Positions 9,377-18,551 of a DNA stretch of 64,000 nt are shown here, in pieces. The position numbers and the translations under genes were made by a program. This DNA comes from Schaalia sp. JY-X169. Its GTDB lineage: Bacteria; Actinomycetota; Actinomycetes; Actinomycetales; Actinomycetaceae. The number at the start of each line of letters is the position of its first letter. Position 1 is the first letter of the stretch. A model generated the notes under the pieces. That model was given only the letters and a program-made list of their open reading frames with translations, had not been told where the DNA came from and did no database searches. The DNA lies in NCBI RefSeq assembly GCF_014069575.1, contig NZ_CP059675.1:1550001-1614000 (forward strand), written 5' to 3'.

Positions 9377-9438
9377 GTAGTGACGGCAACGGTGACCGGT
9401 CGCAGAGGCGAGAAGGATACCCACAGCCTCTTCTGCGA
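9377..9438. repeat. 62-base dispersed repeat, copy 1
   Basis: In reverse complement this stretch matches 45812-45873 at 58 of 62 positions by hand alignment. It starts three bases after the large inverted repeat and runs to the start of the ldh terminator region. Confidence 0.85.
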
Positions 9439-9457
9439 AGAGCCTTCCACACGGCAA

Positions 9458-9487
9458 ACGCGCCACAACCCAGGAGCTGTGGCGCGT
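9458..9487 (-). terminator. probable ldh terminator hairpin
   Basis: ACGCGCCACA and TGTGGCGCGT pair perfectly over ten bases around a ten-base loop, 36 bases past the ldh stop on the reverse strand. Only a short TTT follows, so termination may be weak or aided. Confidence 0.6.
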
Positions 9488-9522
9488 CATGCACGCGCGT
9501 GGAACCGCTGCGCCTCAGACCA

Positions 9523-10506
9523 TTAGAACCCGAGGGACTTCGCGACCGCCTTAATCTCATCCGCCGACTTTCGCAGGCCTGCGAACTCCCTACCGGACAT
9601 CGGAGGAACCAGGGTGCGACCCGCGCCGTTGCGTGTAACCACGGTCGGAGCAGCCATGCATACATCACTAATTCCCGCCCAGTCCTCGAGCAGGCTGGAA
9701 ATGGTCATGACACGGTGCTCATCCCGTAGAACCGCGGTTGCGATTGCAGTTGAAGCAAGACCGATTGCAAAGTTCGTTGCGCCCTTGCCCTCAATGATCT
9801 CGTAAGCAGAGTTCACCACATCCCTTGCGATCCGCTCCTTGAGTGCATCATCGAACGGCTTGCCTGAAAGCGTCGTTCCCCACTCTTGAACCGGGACGTT
9901 GCCAATCTCTGCAGACGACCACAAGGCGACCTCGGAGTCACCATGTTCGCCAGCAATAAGGGCATGGATTGACTTGGAGGAAATACCTGTTTCTTGCGAG
10001 ATCAGGTACCGGAAACGCGAAGTGTCAAGAACCGTGCCCGAACCAAAGACCTGGTTGCGTGGAAGACCCGAGATCTTCAGCGCAGCATAGGTGACGACAT
10101 CGACCGGGTTCGTTACGAACATGTAGATTGCATCCGGAGCAACCTCAAGCATCTGGGGCACGATGACCTTCATCAGATCGACCGTGGATTGTGCGAGGTC
10201 GAGACGTGACTGTCCGGGCTTCTGCTTAGCACCAGCCGTGACAATCACCAGGTCAGAGCCCTTGAGGATGTTGATGTCATCAGATCCCTCAACAGTACCC
10301 GTCGGGGTGAACTGAATGCCGTGCGCAATGTCCAGCGCATCCGCCCTCACCTTGGGGCCATTGATGTCGTACAGAGCGACTGAGCGGGCAACGCCCGAAA
10401 TTGCTGCGGAGTAGGCAACCGCAGTTCCTACAGCGCCCGCGCCAACTACTGTCAGTTTGGACGGTCGGCCCATAGCCTTCGTTGAAGCCGTTGCTTTCTC
10501 TGCCAT
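9523..10506 (-). CDS. ldh: L-lactate dehydrogenase
   Basis: Reduces pyruvate to L-lactate with NADH, the expected fermentative end step for a facultatively anaerobic actinomycete. The 327-residue protein has the NAD motif GAGAVGTAVAY near residue 22, the substrate-loop region KQKPGQSRLDL, the TNPVDVVTY motif and the catalytic histidine in AGEHGDSE. The aspartate in LYDINGPK marks NAD preference. An N-terminal extension of about 15 polar residues precedes the Rossmann fold. A hairpin terminator follows the gene. Malate dehydrogenase is disfavoured by the loop sequence. It is separated from hflX by 106 bases on the same strand. Confidence 0.95.
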   Translation of the reverse strand: MAEKATASTKAMGRPSKLTVVGAGAVGTAVAYSAAISGVARSVALYDINGPKVRADALDIAHGIQFTPTGTVEGSDDINILKGSDLVIVTAGAKQKPGQSRLDLAQSTVDLMKVIVPQMLEVAPDAIYMFVTNPVDVVTYAALKISGLPRNQVFGSGTVLDTSRFRYLISQETGISSKSIHALIAGEHGDSEVALWSSAEIGNVPVQEWGTTLSGKPFDDALKERIARDVVNSAYEIIEGKGATNFAIGLASTAIATAVLRDEHRVMTISSLLEDWAGISDVCMAAPTVVTRNGAGRTLVPPMSGREFAGLRKSADEIKAVAKSLGF

Positions 10507-10612
10507 CGTGTCTCCTTCACTAGATGCTGTGATCCCCAGCTACATCTTGGCTGAAAACCGTGTGCCGCAACATGGATTTGGAATTTCGTTCACCGCTAGG
10601 TCCAGTCTATGC

Positions 10613-12157
10613 TCAGACACCCACCTCGCGCAGGCGCGCCGCGAGGTCTTTAGGGACCCGTCCCTTGAGCCGCACGCCAAGGTCGGTCCACTCTTCCTCG
10701 TCAACCTCCCCAACATCATGGGCTCTGCTCACCAGCCCCGCGTTCTTGAACGGGACGAGGAGGTCAATTTCAACTTCTGGTCGCGGGAGACGGCTGGCAA
10801 CCTCTAGACGCAAGGCTTCTATGCCAAACCCAGTTTGAGCTGAGACTTCGAGAGCGTCCGGGTACAGTGCTCGGAGGCGTGCCCGCTCCGTGGCAGACGC
10901 AAGGTCTGTCTTGTTCAGGACGACGAGTTCTTTACCGCTGTCAAAGCCCTCTATCCCACTCAAAACGTCGCGAACTGCCTCAACTTGAGACTGAGGGTCA
11001 GCGTGAGACGCATCAACAACGTGCAAGACCAGGTCTGCCTCACCAATCTCCTCGAGTGTCGAGCGAAATGCCTCCACAAGCTGCGTCGGAAGGCTACGCA
11101 CAAACCCAACGGTGTCCGTAACCGTATACTCGCGCCCGTCCTCGGTCTCAACTCTGCGAACCGTAGGGTCCAAGGTCGCGAACAGCGCGTCTGCCGCCAT
11201 CACATCCGCACCTGTCAGAGCGTTGAGCAGTGTCGACTTCCCGGCGTTGGTGTAGCCGGCGATAGCGACAGCTGGCACCTCTCCTCTACGTCTCGACAGT
11301 CTCCGAGTTACGCGACCCGGTTCCATTTTCTTGATCTGCTGACGGAGCTTTGCCATCCGGGTGCGGATACGACGTCTATCCAACTCAATCTTGGTCTCGC
11401 CGGGACCACGTGATCCGATGCCTTCACCGCCCGCGACTCGACCGCCGGCCTGCCGAGACATCGACTCACCCCAACCACGCAGACGAGGGAGGAGGTACTC
11501 AAGCTGGGCTAGTTCAACCTGCGCCTTCCCCTCCCTGGACTTAGCGTGCTGAGCAAAAATATCGAGAATGACAGCAGTCCTGTCGATGACTTTGACGCCG
11601 ACTGCGTCCTCGAGCGCACGCCGCTGCGAAGGGGCAAGATCCCCGTCTACAACAACGGTGTCCGACTCCGTCTCATGGACAACCTCCCGTAGTTCCTGCG
11701 CCTTGCCCTTGCCCAAGTAGGTCGCGGGATCCGGCTTATCCCTGCGCTGGAGCATCGCCGCGGTCACTGTGGCACCGGCCGTCTGGGCGAGGGCGGCAAG
11801 CTCGCGAAGAGAGTTCTCGGCATCCGCCGCAGTGCCTTCAGTGCGAAGGCCAACGACCACTACCCGTTCCAGTCTGACCTGGCGATACTCGACCTCTTGA
11901 ATGTCCAAGAGCTCCGTTGAGGCAGCTAGGTGAGCAGATCTGCCCACAGAACGACGGTCCTGCCAGTCCTCATGGGAGGAACCTGTCAATCCCAGACCTA
12001 CGATATCAATCGTGCCCGGGAGGGCCGCTGCATGATCATCCACTTCGGAGAAATCCGACTCATCCCGGGCAAGGATCCGCGCAGCAATCACCTCAGCTCG
12101 GGAGACCTGCGCTTCTGACGTCTCTTCACCTGAGTATTCGGTTTCGTCTTGACTCAT
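10613..12157 (-). CDS. hflX: ribosome-associated GTPase HflX
   Basis: A 514-residue GTPase that splits or rescues ribosomes under stress. The HflX-specific N-terminal domain is present (VVVGLRTEG, PATYLGKGKAQEL, VVVDGDLAPSQRRALE), with a glycine-rich linker near residues 240-260 (GRVAGGEGIGSRGPGE). The TRAFAC GTPase domain follows: G1 GYTNAGKST, G3 DTVGFVRSLP and G4 NKTD. The N-terminal 100 residues are longer and more acidic than in E. coli HflX, as in other actinobacterial homologues. Start ATG 12157. The gene is divergent from the methyltransferase gene at 12253. Neighbouring miaA recalls the enterobacterial miaA-hfq-hflX cluster, but there is no hfq here. Confidence 0.95.
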   Translation of the reverse strand: MSQDETEYSGEETSEAQVSRAEVIAARILARDESDFSEVDDHAAALPGTIDIVGLGLTGSSHEDWQDRRSVGRSAHLAASTELLDIQEVEYRQVRLERVVVVGLRTEGTAADAENSLRELAALAQTAGATVTAAMLQRRDKPDPATYLGKGKAQELREVVHETESDTVVVDGDLAPSQRRALEDAVGVKVIDRTAVILDIFAQHAKSREGKAQVELAQLEYLLPRLRGWGESMSRQAGGRVAGGEGIGSRGPGETKIELDRRRIRTRMAKLRQQIKKMEPGRVTRRLSRRRGEVPAVAIAGYTNAGKSTLLNALTGADVMAADALFATLDPTVRRVETEDGREYTVTDTVGFVRSLPTQLVEAFRSTLEEIGEADLVLHVVDASHADPQSQVEAVRDVLSGIEGFDSGKELVVLNKTDLASATERARLRALYPDALEVSAQTGFGIEALRLEVASRLPRPEVEIDLLVPFKNAGLVSRAHDVGEVDEEEWTDLGVRLKGRVPKDLAARLREVGV

Positions 12158-12252
12158 GCTTCGATGCTAGTACGAAGTATGGCTCTCTTCACATGCCTGG
12201 TTCGTTCACACCTGCCCCTAGAGTGAGCACGCAGAGCTTGTAGTCTTAGCGG

Positions 12253-12888
12253 GTGAGTGAACACTATTTCTCCCCGCATAAGGACACCGATACCAACGAT
12301 CTGGGAAAGCTACGCGATGTTCGCGTCGCCTACCGTGGTCATGACCTCAACCTTGTGGCGGGAGACAAGGTCTTCTCAGCATCGGAAGTCGATCTCGGAA
12401 CGGAACAACTGCTTCACAAAGCACCTCCATTGCCAGACGCAGGCACTTTTCTCGACCTCGGCTGCGGATGGGGGCCGGTCGCGCTGACCATGGCTGCGGA
12501 GTCTCCGGCCGCAACGGTGTGGGCCGTGGACGTAAATGAGCGTGCTCTGGCGCTGACACGCATCAATGCCCACCGGGCCAGGCTTGACAACCTGCGGATC
12601 CTCGAGGCAGCAGTTGCGCTAGAGGAAGCCCGCCAGTCCGGTACGCGCTTCGACGTGATCTGGTCAAACCCTCCGATACGCATTGGCAAGACCTCTTTGC
12701 AGAGTCTTCTCCTTGAATGGCTGGATCTTCTGGCGGAGCAAGGCGTTGCATACCTTGTTGTCAATCGTCATCTTGGCGCAGATAGCCTGGCAAAGTGGCT
12801 TGACGACCAGGGATTTGTCGTTTCAAGGCTCGCATCCCGCAAGGGCTTCAGGATCCTTGAAGTCTCACGCGGTAAGGACAGAACTTAG
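12253..12888 (+). CDS. class I SAM-dependent methyltransferase, RsmC-like
   Basis: A 211-residue methyltransferase with SAM motif I FLDLGCGWGPVAL near residue 67, an acidic motif II (VWAVDVNERAL) and the catalytic NPPI motif (IWSNPPIRIGK) of N2-guanine methyltransferases. The NPPIR-G pattern and length match the C-terminal half of RsmC (16S rRNA m2G1207), the common annotation of this short actinobacterial form. The start is GTG 12253; the gap to divergent hflX is 95 bases. Its 3' end overlaps the convergent miaA by 24 bases. A guanine-N2 rRNA substrate is inferred from the motif; the exact position modified is not certain. Confidence 0.85.
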   Translation: MSEHYFSPHKDTDTNDLGKLRDVRVAYRGHDLNLVAGDKVFSASEVDLGTEQLLHKAPPLPDAGTFLDLGCGWGPVALTMAAESPAATVWAVDVNERALALTRINAHRARLDNLRILEAAVALEEARQSGTRFDVIWSNPPIRIGKTSLQSLLLEWLDLLAEQGVAYLVVNRHLGADSLAKWLDDQGFVVSRLASRKGFRILEVSRGKDRT

Positions 12889-13797
12889 GAGTTCCCGCGC
12901 GCGCCCCGCCACATCACCCTGGCGATCCACGTCAATCCACGTGATCCGCGGGTCTCGACGAAACCACTTCATCTGGCGACGGGCCAACTGTCTTGTCGCG
13001 ATTGCCGTTGCCGAAATGGCCTCATCAACCGTCAACACGCCGTCGAGGACGCCCAGCGCCTGCGCGTATCCTGTGGCGCGTCGGGCAGTCTTGCCCTTGC
13101 GGAGCCCAAGGCCTTCTAGGCGCCGCACCTCCTCAAGAAGACCCCCGTCGAACATGGACTGTGCACGCCTCGCGATGCGCTCATCAAGGAATTCTTTACC
13201 CGCGCGCAGCCCGATCTGAACGGCGGGAAGCGCATAGGTATACCGCGGCAGAGACGATGAGTACGGGCGGCCAGTAAGCCTGATGACCTCCAAAGCACGA
13301 ACGATCCTGCGTCCATTCGCACTGCCAATCGACTCGGCTGCCTGTGGGTCTAGCGCCATCAGCGTTCTGTGGAGCTGAGCCGGGCCCTGAGCCTCCAGCT
13401 CAGCCTCAAGTTGAGCACGAACAATCGTGTCCGTCGGGGGAAACTGCATTTCGTCAAGAAGTGCGCGTAGATACAGGCCCGATCCACCCACGACGATCGC
13501 TTGCTTACCGCCCTCTGCGATCCGTTCGAGAATATCGCGAGTCGCCTCCTGGTAGGCGGCAACCGAAGCATCCTCAGTCACGTCGAGGACGTCCAATTGG
13601 TGGTGAAGAAAACCCCTGCGGTGCTCTAGAGGCAGTTTTGCCGTCCCAATATCCATCCCGCGATAAAACTGCATGGAGTCAGCGTTGACAATCTCCACAC
13701 GCTGGGGGCCACCGAACGACTCTGCAAGGTCGAGGGCGAGGTCGCTCTTTCCCGTGGCAGTTGGGCCAACAATTGCGACAACAGGCTGACTACTCAC
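12865..13797 (-). CDS. miaA: tRNA dimethylallyltransferase
   Basis: Transfers dimethylallyl from DMAPP to A37 of tRNAs reading U-initial codons; MiaB then methylthiolates the product. The 310-residue protein carries the P-loop GPTATGKSDLA at residue 11, the substrate motif NADSMQFYRGMDIGTAK, HHQLDVLDV, and the VGGSGLYLRALLD block. The GTG start at 13797 (SSQPVVAIVGP) puts the P-loop at the expected place. miaB ends 15 bases upstream on the same strand, so the two form a pathway operon. Confidence 0.97.
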   Translation of the reverse strand: MSSQPVVAIVGPTATGKSDLALDLAESFGGPQRVEIVNADSMQFYRGMDIGTAKLPLEHRRGFLHHQLDVLDVTEDASVAAYQEATRDILERIAEGGKQAIVVGGSGLYLRALLDEMQFPPTDTIVRAQLEAELEAQGPAQLHRTLMALDPQAAESIGSANGRRIVRALEVIRLTGRPYSSSLPRYTYALPAVQIGLRAGKEFLDERIARRAQSMFDGGLLEEVRRLEGLGLRKGKTARRATGYAQALGVLDGVLTVDEAISATAIATRQLARRQMKWFRRDPRITWIDVDRQGDVAGRARELLSSVLTA

Positions 13798-13812
13798 TGC
13801 GGTGACGCACCT

Positions 13813-15363
13813 TTAGCGGGTGCGCAGAACAGGAATACCCAGTGAGACGCCCACTGGATCTGCATCAACGCTGTCTTGCTTTTCCTGCCAGACATCACCT
13901 GCCCTTGTTGGACGAACCGTGTACAGTCCCCCATCACTCAGCGCCGAGTCAGCCAACAGGTGGTAGGGGGCTCCGTGAGTCACTTCCACATCGACAAAGT
14001 CGCCTGGCCGTGGCTTGGTGGCACCATCAGGCACAGCGAAGTGGATCAGGCGCCCGTCGCGGGCGCGTCCTGACAGCCTGTGACTCTCTCCGGACTTGCG
14101 ACCTTCGCCCTCGGCCACCAGCACCTCGACCCGCGTACCTACCAGAGCAACATTCTCTTCCAACGAAATCCGGTTTTGCAGATCAAGGAGCCGCGCATAC
14201 CGCTCAGCTACGACTTCGGGCGGCACGGAGTCCGTTCGGGCGCCAGCAGGTGTCCCAGGACGTGGAGAGTACTGAAATGTGAATGCCGATGCGAATCGAG
14301 ACTCCTCCACAACATCTAGTGTTGCCTGAAAATCCTCTTCAGTTTCGCCCGGGAAGCCAACGATTATGTCCGTAGTAATTGCGGCATCGGGAATCGCAAT
14401 GCGCACCTTCTCTAGGATGGAAGCAAACCTCTTGGCCCTATAGGAACGCCTCATGTCCTTGAGAACCCTGTCGGAACCAGACTGGAGCGGCATGTGTAAA
14501 GAGGGCATTATGGCGGGTGTTTCAGCCATTGCTTCAATGACGTCATCCGTGAAGGCCGCGGGGTGAGGAGACGTGAACCTAAGCCTTTCAAGGCCGGGGG
14601 TTGCTCCAACCTCCCGAAGCAGCTTTGCGAATGCCCCCCGATCACGGAACGAAGCGCCGTAAGAGTTCACATTCTGCCCCAGCAACGTCACTTCGATAGC
14701 GCCTTCGGAGACAACGGCTGCGACCTCGTCGAGGACTTCGGTTGGGAGGCGGTCACGTTCACGGCCACGAAGCCGCGGAACAATGCAGAAAGTACAGGTG
14801 TTGTTGCACCCCACCGAGATGGACACCCATGCCGCGTAGGCAGACTCCCTGACTGAGGGCAGAGTCGAAGGAAAGACTTTGAGTGACTCTTCGATTTCCA
14901 CTGCAGCTGCCTGGTTGTGCTCGGATCTGCGAAGCAACGCAGGCAAGACATCCAAGTTGTGGGTTCCAAACACCGCATCAACCCAGGGTGCGCGCTCCAC
15001 AATACCGTCACGCATCTGCTGGGCTAGGCACCCGCCGACGGCAATCTGCATGCCCGGTCGCTCACGCTTCACAGAGGCGAGCTGTCCGAGGTTGCCGAAC
15101 AGGCGGTTTGCAGCGTTCTCACGAACGGAGCACGTGTTCACCACGACAACGTCAGCGCCGCCGTCGCCGGCATCGGTTGCCCTCAACATTGCACTGGGCA
15201 CACTCTCAACTGGCACCAGTCCGGAATCCTCAAGAAGTCCGGCAATACGCTCAGAGTCGTGTTGGTTCATCTGGCACCCGAGAGTTCGAACCAAGTATGT
15301 GCGTGGCACATCGGCAGACCCCAGGAGGGACATGGGCTCGTTTGGAGCAGTATTATCATTCAT
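13813..15363 (-). CDS. miaB: tRNA-2-methylthio-N6-dimethylallyladenosine synthase
   Basis: Radical-SAM methylthiotransferase acting on i6A37 of tRNA, directly after MiaA in the pathway. All three domains are present: the UPF0004 domain with its three cluster cysteines ([22 protein letters not shown]), the radical-SAM CxxxCxxC in [12 protein letters not shown], and a C-terminal TRAM-like RNA-binding domain ([12 protein letters not shown] on). At 516 residues it is within the usual range. ATG 15363 is preferred; an in-frame TTG two codons upstream (15369) is possible. A tail of about 50 residues beyond TRAM is typical of actinobacterial MiaB. Confidence 0.97.
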   Translation of the reverse strand: MNDNTAPNEPMSLLGSADVPRTYLVRTLGCQMNQHDSERIAGLLEDSGLVPVESVPSAMLRATDAGDGGADVVVVNTCSVRENAANRLFGNLGQLASVKRERPGMQIAVGGCLAQQMRDGIVERAPWVDAVFGTHNLDVLPALLRRSEHNQAAAVEIEESLKVFPSTLPSVRESAYAAWVSISVGCNNTCTFCIVPRLRGRERDRLPTEVLDEVAAVVSEGAIEVTLLGQNVNSYGASFRDRGAFAKLLREVGATPGLERLRFTSPHPAAFTDDVIEAMAETPAIMPSLHMPLQSGSDRVLKDMRRSYRAKRFASILEKVRIAIPDAAITTDIIVGFPGETEEDFQATLDVVEESRFASAFTFQYSPRPGTPAGARTDSVPPEVVAERYARLLDLQNRISLEENVALVGTRVEVLVAEGEGRKSGESHRLSGRARDGRLIHFAVPDGATKPRPGDFVDVEVTHGAPYHLLADSALSDGGLYTVRPTRAGDVWQEKQDSVDADPVGVSLGIPVLRTR

Positions 15364-15431
15364 CGCCAAGCCAGCCTAGTACGGTCCGGCGACCATCCCA
15401 AGAACGCCATCGCAAACACCTGCGAGTCTGA

Positions 15432-15944
15432 TCAGGTTGAAGAGTGAGTCCCACGTTCATCAACTTCGCACTCCACTACCTCTCCAAGAAGAGTAAGAGC
15501 CTCTGCCACGGTGGCTGAGCGCACCGCTGATCTGCCACCCGAAAGTTTCAGCTCGCGTACCGCGCTATGCGAAGGGCCGGCGACAGCGATATAGACCAGC
15601 CCTTCCGGCCCGTCCTCAGAGTCGCCGGGACCGGCAACCCCGGTGGTTGCCAACCCGTAGTCTGCACGGCAAAGTTCGCGTACACCTGCCGCCATCTGCC
15701 GTGCGACCTCTGCTGTAACTGGGCCGCGCCTAGCGAGGAGGTCCTTATCAACACCAAGAAGTGAGCTTTTCAAATCTGTTGCATATGCGACAATGCCGCC
15801 TCGCACAACCTCACTTGCGCCAGGCATGTCTATCAGCCTGGCGCACAGGTCACCGCCGGTTAGCGATTCAGCGGTTGCAACAGTCCACTCGTTACTCTTT
15901 AGAACACCTGCAATTGTCTCAACGAGGCTCTTGCGTTCACTCAA
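15432..15944 (-). CDS. CinA C-terminal domain protein, probable nicotinamide-nucleotide amidohydrolase
   Basis: A CinA C-terminal domain (PncC-type) that deamidates NMN to NaMN. Family motifs TVATAESLTGG, GGIVAYATDLK and ATTGVAGPGDSEDGPEGLVYIAV are present. The long frame opens at 15995, deep inside recX; the family start fits TTG 15944, which overlaps the recX stop by eight bases behind GAGGTG, giving 170 residues and suggesting translational coupling. Only the single-domain form is present, without the N-terminal MoeA-like domain. Placement after recA-recX echoes the cinA-recA linkage in other Gram-positives. The enzyme activity is family knowledge. Confidence 0.88.
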   Translation of the reverse strand: MSERKSLVETIAGVLKSNEWTVATAESLTGGDLCARLIDMPGASEVVRGGIVAYATDLKSSLLGVDKDLLARRGPVTAEVARQMAAGVRELCRADYGLATTGVAGPGDSEDGPEGLVYIAVAGPSHSAVRELKLSGGRSAVRSATVAEALTLLGEVVECEVDERGTHSST

Positions 15945-16452
15945 ACGACACCTCAGCTCCCTGCGCAAGCTCATCTTCAAGCTGCTGACACACATTCAAG
16001 ATGACCCCCGTCGAGAAGCCTCGACGGGCTAGGAATGACGATAGCCGCCTCTGCCACGTTTCGCGATCAAGTGAAGAGATCTTGCTGGTCGGACTATGTT
16101 TCCTAGCCGCAGCCAGCGCCCGAGCCAGCTCTTCATCTTCATCTATCTGCTCTAAGAGCGCTTCGCTGATTTGCGACGTGATACCCTTCTGCGCCATCTT
16201 CCTAGCTAGACCCCGCCGTCCCAAACCTCGGTTTGATCGCGCCAATAAAACCGCAAACCGCTCGTCGTCCAAGTATCCGTAGCCTTGCAGCTTCCCCAGT
16301 GTCTCGTGAACCTCTGCTTCATCAAAACCGCGGCTAAGCAGCTTCTGTTCCATCTCGAAGCAGGAATGATCCCTGACGCCGAGGACGCGCAAGGCCACGT
16401 CCATGCTGCTTCCAGCTGCGGCTGCTCCCTTATTCGAAGTCTGGCTCTTCAC
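15937..16452 (-). CDS. recX: regulatory protein RecX
   Basis: Inhibitor or modulator of RecA filaments, 171 residues, built of helical RecX repeats: [47 protein letters not shown] and, at the end, [16 protein letters not shown]. The GTG start at 16452 overlaps the recA stop by 23 bases, so recX is translated with recA and shares its SOS promoter. The ending overlaps the start of the CinA-like gene. Confidence 0.93.
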   Translation of the reverse strand: MKSQTSNKGAAAAGSSMDVALRVLGVRDHSCFEMEQKLLSRGFDEAEVHETLGKLQGYGYLDDERFAVLLARSNRGLGRRGLARKMAQKGITSQISEALLEQIDEDEELARALAAARKHSPTSKISSLDRETWQRRLSSFLARRGFSTGVILNVCQQLEDELAQGAEVSFE

Positions 16453-17506
16453 TTACAGCCGCCTCTGCTTCAGCAACAGGTTCACCAATGCCTAAAGCTG
16501 CAAGGATCTTTGCCTCAATCTCATCTGCAAGGTCAGGATTATCGACCAAGAATTGGCGAACGTTCTCTTTGCCTTGCCCCAATTGGTCATTGTCGTAGGT
16601 GAACCACGATCCTGACTTTCGCACGATCCCCGCTTCAACGCCCATATCTATGATCGAGCCTTCACGCGAGACACCCTTGCCATAAATGATGTCGAACTCT
16701 GCCTGCTTGAACGGAGGAGCCATCTTGTTCTTGACGATCTTCGCGCGGGTGCGGTTGCCGACAGGGGCTCCCGCTTCCTTCAGAGTCTCGATGCGTCGAA
16801 CGTCGATACGCACTGAAGAATAGAACTTGAGCGCCTTTCCACCAGTGGTGGTCTCTGGGGAGCCAAAGAAGACTCCGATCTTTTCGCGGAGCTGATTGAT
16901 AAAGATTGCTGTCGTACCGGTCGCAGATAATGCACCAGTAATCTTTCGAAGCGCCTGGCTCATCAAACGTGCCTGGAGGCCCACGTGAGAATCACCCATC
17001 TCACCCTCAATTTCTGCCTTAGGTACCAGGGCAGCAACTGAGTCAATGACGATAATGTCAATGCCGCCCGAGCGGATGAGCATGTCAGTAATTTCGAGTG
17101 CCTGCTCCCCCGTGTCCGGCTGGGAGACGAGGAGGTTATCCGTGTCAACACCAAGTGCACGGGCATAGATCGGGTCGAGCGCATGCTCTGCGTCGATAAA
17201 GGCAGCATTGCCGCCGCCACGTTGAGCGCTTGCAACTGCGTGTAGTGCGACAGTTGTCTTCCCTGAGGATTCAGGACCGTAGATCTCGACAACCCGGCCT
17301 CGCGGGAGCCCGCCGATCCCAAGTGCCACATCAAGTGCCAACGACCCAGTGGGAATGACCTTGACTGGTGGGCGCGCATCATCACCTAGACGCATCACCG
17401 ACCCCTTGCCGAACTGGCGATCAATCTGACTGAGTGCCAGGTCCAGCGCCTTATCCCGATCGCCTCCTGGGGCTATGGTTACTTTCGAGTTGGCTGCACG
17501 CGCCAT
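16430..17506 (-). CDS. recA: recombinase RecA
   Basis: Strand-exchange ATPase and LexA co-protease, 358 residues. Motifs: P-loop GPESSGKTT (77-85), DNA-binding loop L1 [41 protein letters not shown] covering loop L2, and an acidic C-terminal tail. The open frame extends to 17635, but the RecA N-terminus fits ATG 17506 with GAAGGGAAG upstream. A perfect SOS box lies 173 bases before the start. No intein is present. It forms a unit with recX and cinA downstream. Confidence 0.99.
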   Translation of the reverse strand: MARAANSKVTIAPGGDRDKALDLALSQIDRQFGKGSVMRLGDDARPPVKVIPTGSLALDVALGIGGLPRGRVVEIYGPESSGKTTVALHAVASAQRGGGNAAFIDAEHALDPIYARALGVDTDNLLVSQPDTGEQALEITDMLIRSGGIDIIVIDSVAALVPKAEIEGEMGDSHVGLQARLMSQALRKITGALSATGTTAIFINQLREKIGVFFGSPETTTGGKALKFYSSVRIDVRRIETLKEAGAPVGNRTRAKIVKNKMAPPFKQAEFDIIYGKGVSREGSIIDMGVEAGIVRKSGSWFTYDNDQLGQGKENVRQFLVDNPDLADEIEAKILAALGIGEPVAEAEAAVSEEPDFE

Positions 17507-17678
17507 AAGTCTTCCCTTCGTCAACAGCCTCTCCGGCTGAGTTACATGCTGGTCTTTGGATTCAGGAACCCTCACCGAGACCTGATACGCAACGATATGC
17601 CCGACCACCGACATAATCGGGTCGGTGATTTCCAAGCTGTGGAAAACGCCGACCCGCGCTACCTGGGGATAACCTTAC

Positions 17679-17694
17679 TCGAACATGCGTTCGA
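17679..17694. promoter_or_regulatory. SOS box (LexA operator) upstream of recA
   Basis: TCGAAC-ATGC-GTTCGA is a perfect 16-base palindrome identical to the LexA operator consensus. It lies between the DUF3046 stop and the recA start, implying a recA promoter here and an untranslated leader of up to 170 bases. Confidence 0.95.
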
Positions 17695-17718
17695 TTCAAG
17701 TTCGACACGCGTCCGCGC

Positions 17719-17940
17719 TTACCTCTTCTTGACGGGGCGTCGGTGGACCCAGCGGGCGTCCTCGCCCATCCCAGTCTCATCAATCAAGGCATGCCATATG
17801 ACGTCGTGCTTGGTACCTCTCTCGAGTGCTTCCTCAGCGGTTTCGCCCAGCTTTGACAAGTGCAGATCGTGAGCAAGAGAACGCCCTAGAGCGGTTCCAA
17901 AAACCTGCTCTAGGGCGTTCCAAAACTCGGATTTATTCAC
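17719..17940 (-). CDS. DUF3046 family small protein
   Basis: A 73-residue protein matching the actinobacterial DUF3046 family, which is nearly always found next to recA: it begins with [15 protein letters not shown] and carries [15 protein letters not shown], then [22 protein letters not shown]. The function is unknown. GTG 17940 overlaps the stop of the ClgR-like gene by four bases (GTGA), so translation is probably coupled to it. A perfect 14-base inverted repeat lies inside its early codons. Confidence 0.85.
   Translation of the reverse strand: MNKSEFWNALEQVFGTALGRSLAHDLHLSKLGETAEEALERGTKHDVIWHALIDETGMGEDARWVHRRPVKKR
17879..17920. repeat. 14-base perfect inverted repeat inside the DUF3046 gene
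   Basis: GAACGCCCTAGAGC (17879-17892) and its exact reverse complement (17907-17920) flank a 14-base loop, within codons 7-21 of the DUF3046 gene. In mRNA this would form a strong stem just after the start codon. Confidence 0.9.
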
Positions 17941-18260
17941 CTGTTAGAAACCAGAGAACCTGCGAGCAGGTCATCCGGAACAGTATCGGGCACAGTGGCC
18001 GTATCGAGAACCATCATGCGGTCTGCGACCTCGCGAAGCACGAACCAAAGTGGAACTCCCAGAGCGGAGCAAATCGACTCGAGTAGTTCGGAGGAAGCTT
18101 CCTTCTGTCCGCGCTCTACCTCACTCAAATAGCCGAGGGAGACTTGCGCTTGAGAGGAAACCTCACGCAACGTACGCTCTTGCAAGGTGCGAAGCGAACG
18201 CAATACATCGCCCAACTCGCTTCGCAATAGTGGTGGCTTTGCGGAAATGACACTCATCAT
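17937..18260 (-). CDS. clgR: ClgR-like XRE-family transcriptional regulator
   Basis: A small helix-turn-helix regulator whose core [49 protein letters not shown] closely resembles ClgR, the actinobacterial activator of clp protease and stress genes, usually encoded just before DUF3046-recA. The frame is open from GTG 18380, but the ClgR N-terminus matches the double ATG at 18260/18257 ([12 protein letters not shown]), giving about 107 residues. The upstream extension is basic and lacks a ribosome-binding site. The C-terminal tail lies within normal size for the family. It is coupled to DUF3046 by a GTGA overlap. Confidence 0.82.
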   Translation of the reverse strand: MMSVISAKPPLLRSELGDVLRSLRTLQERTLREVSSQAQVSLGYLSEVERGQKEASSELLESICSALGVPLWFVLREVADRMMVLDTATVPDTVPDDLLAGSLVSNR

Positions 18261-18461
18261 CCCGCTACTGTAGCTCGTCTTGACTCCAGGACGGATAACC
18301 TGTCCGTTGCGAGCGCCTGCCCGGGGGCGTGACGGCACGCCCGGCGGGCGGCGAAGTTGATTTTCAGTGTTCATGCACACTAGAACGATGTTCGGCCATG
18401 GATTATTGCGTTATCCGCATCACATGCAGACGCCCCGCCCACCCCGAGCCAGACAGGACTT

Positions 18462-18530
18462 AGCGCGCCCACTAGGCTCACATAACAGTGTCATGTCCAG
18501 TGAAGTCGGGCCAACCCGGCTCGCTACGGT
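18462..18530. repeat. dispersed imperfect palindromic repeat, degenerate copy E
   Basis: Between the ClgR-like gene and the next reverse-strand gene, this stretch has outer arms around AGGCTCACATAAC and GGCTCGCTACGG. In reverse it follows copies A-D with more mismatches. The 18381-18551 gap holds no gene. Confidence 0.5.
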
Positions 18531-18551
18531 GTCGCGGTAAAGCTTGAGCAC

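Larger units (their letters stand above)
8782..9522. other. gene-free repeat-rich gap between lexA and ldh (convergent 3' ends)
   Basis: About 740 bases with no supported gene. Beyond the separately listed elements there is a cluster at 8850-8955 in which TAAGGTTGC occurs three times directly and GGCAAC words twice in the other orientation, and a C-rich ACACCC tract at 9245-9285. Two convergent genes end here, so only 3' ends and terminators are expected, not promoters. Confidence 0.7.

Noticed and set aside
8782-9522. Small RNA gene in the lexA-ldh gap
   Set aside because: The large hairpin is suggestive, but no promoter or terminator pair supports a transcript.
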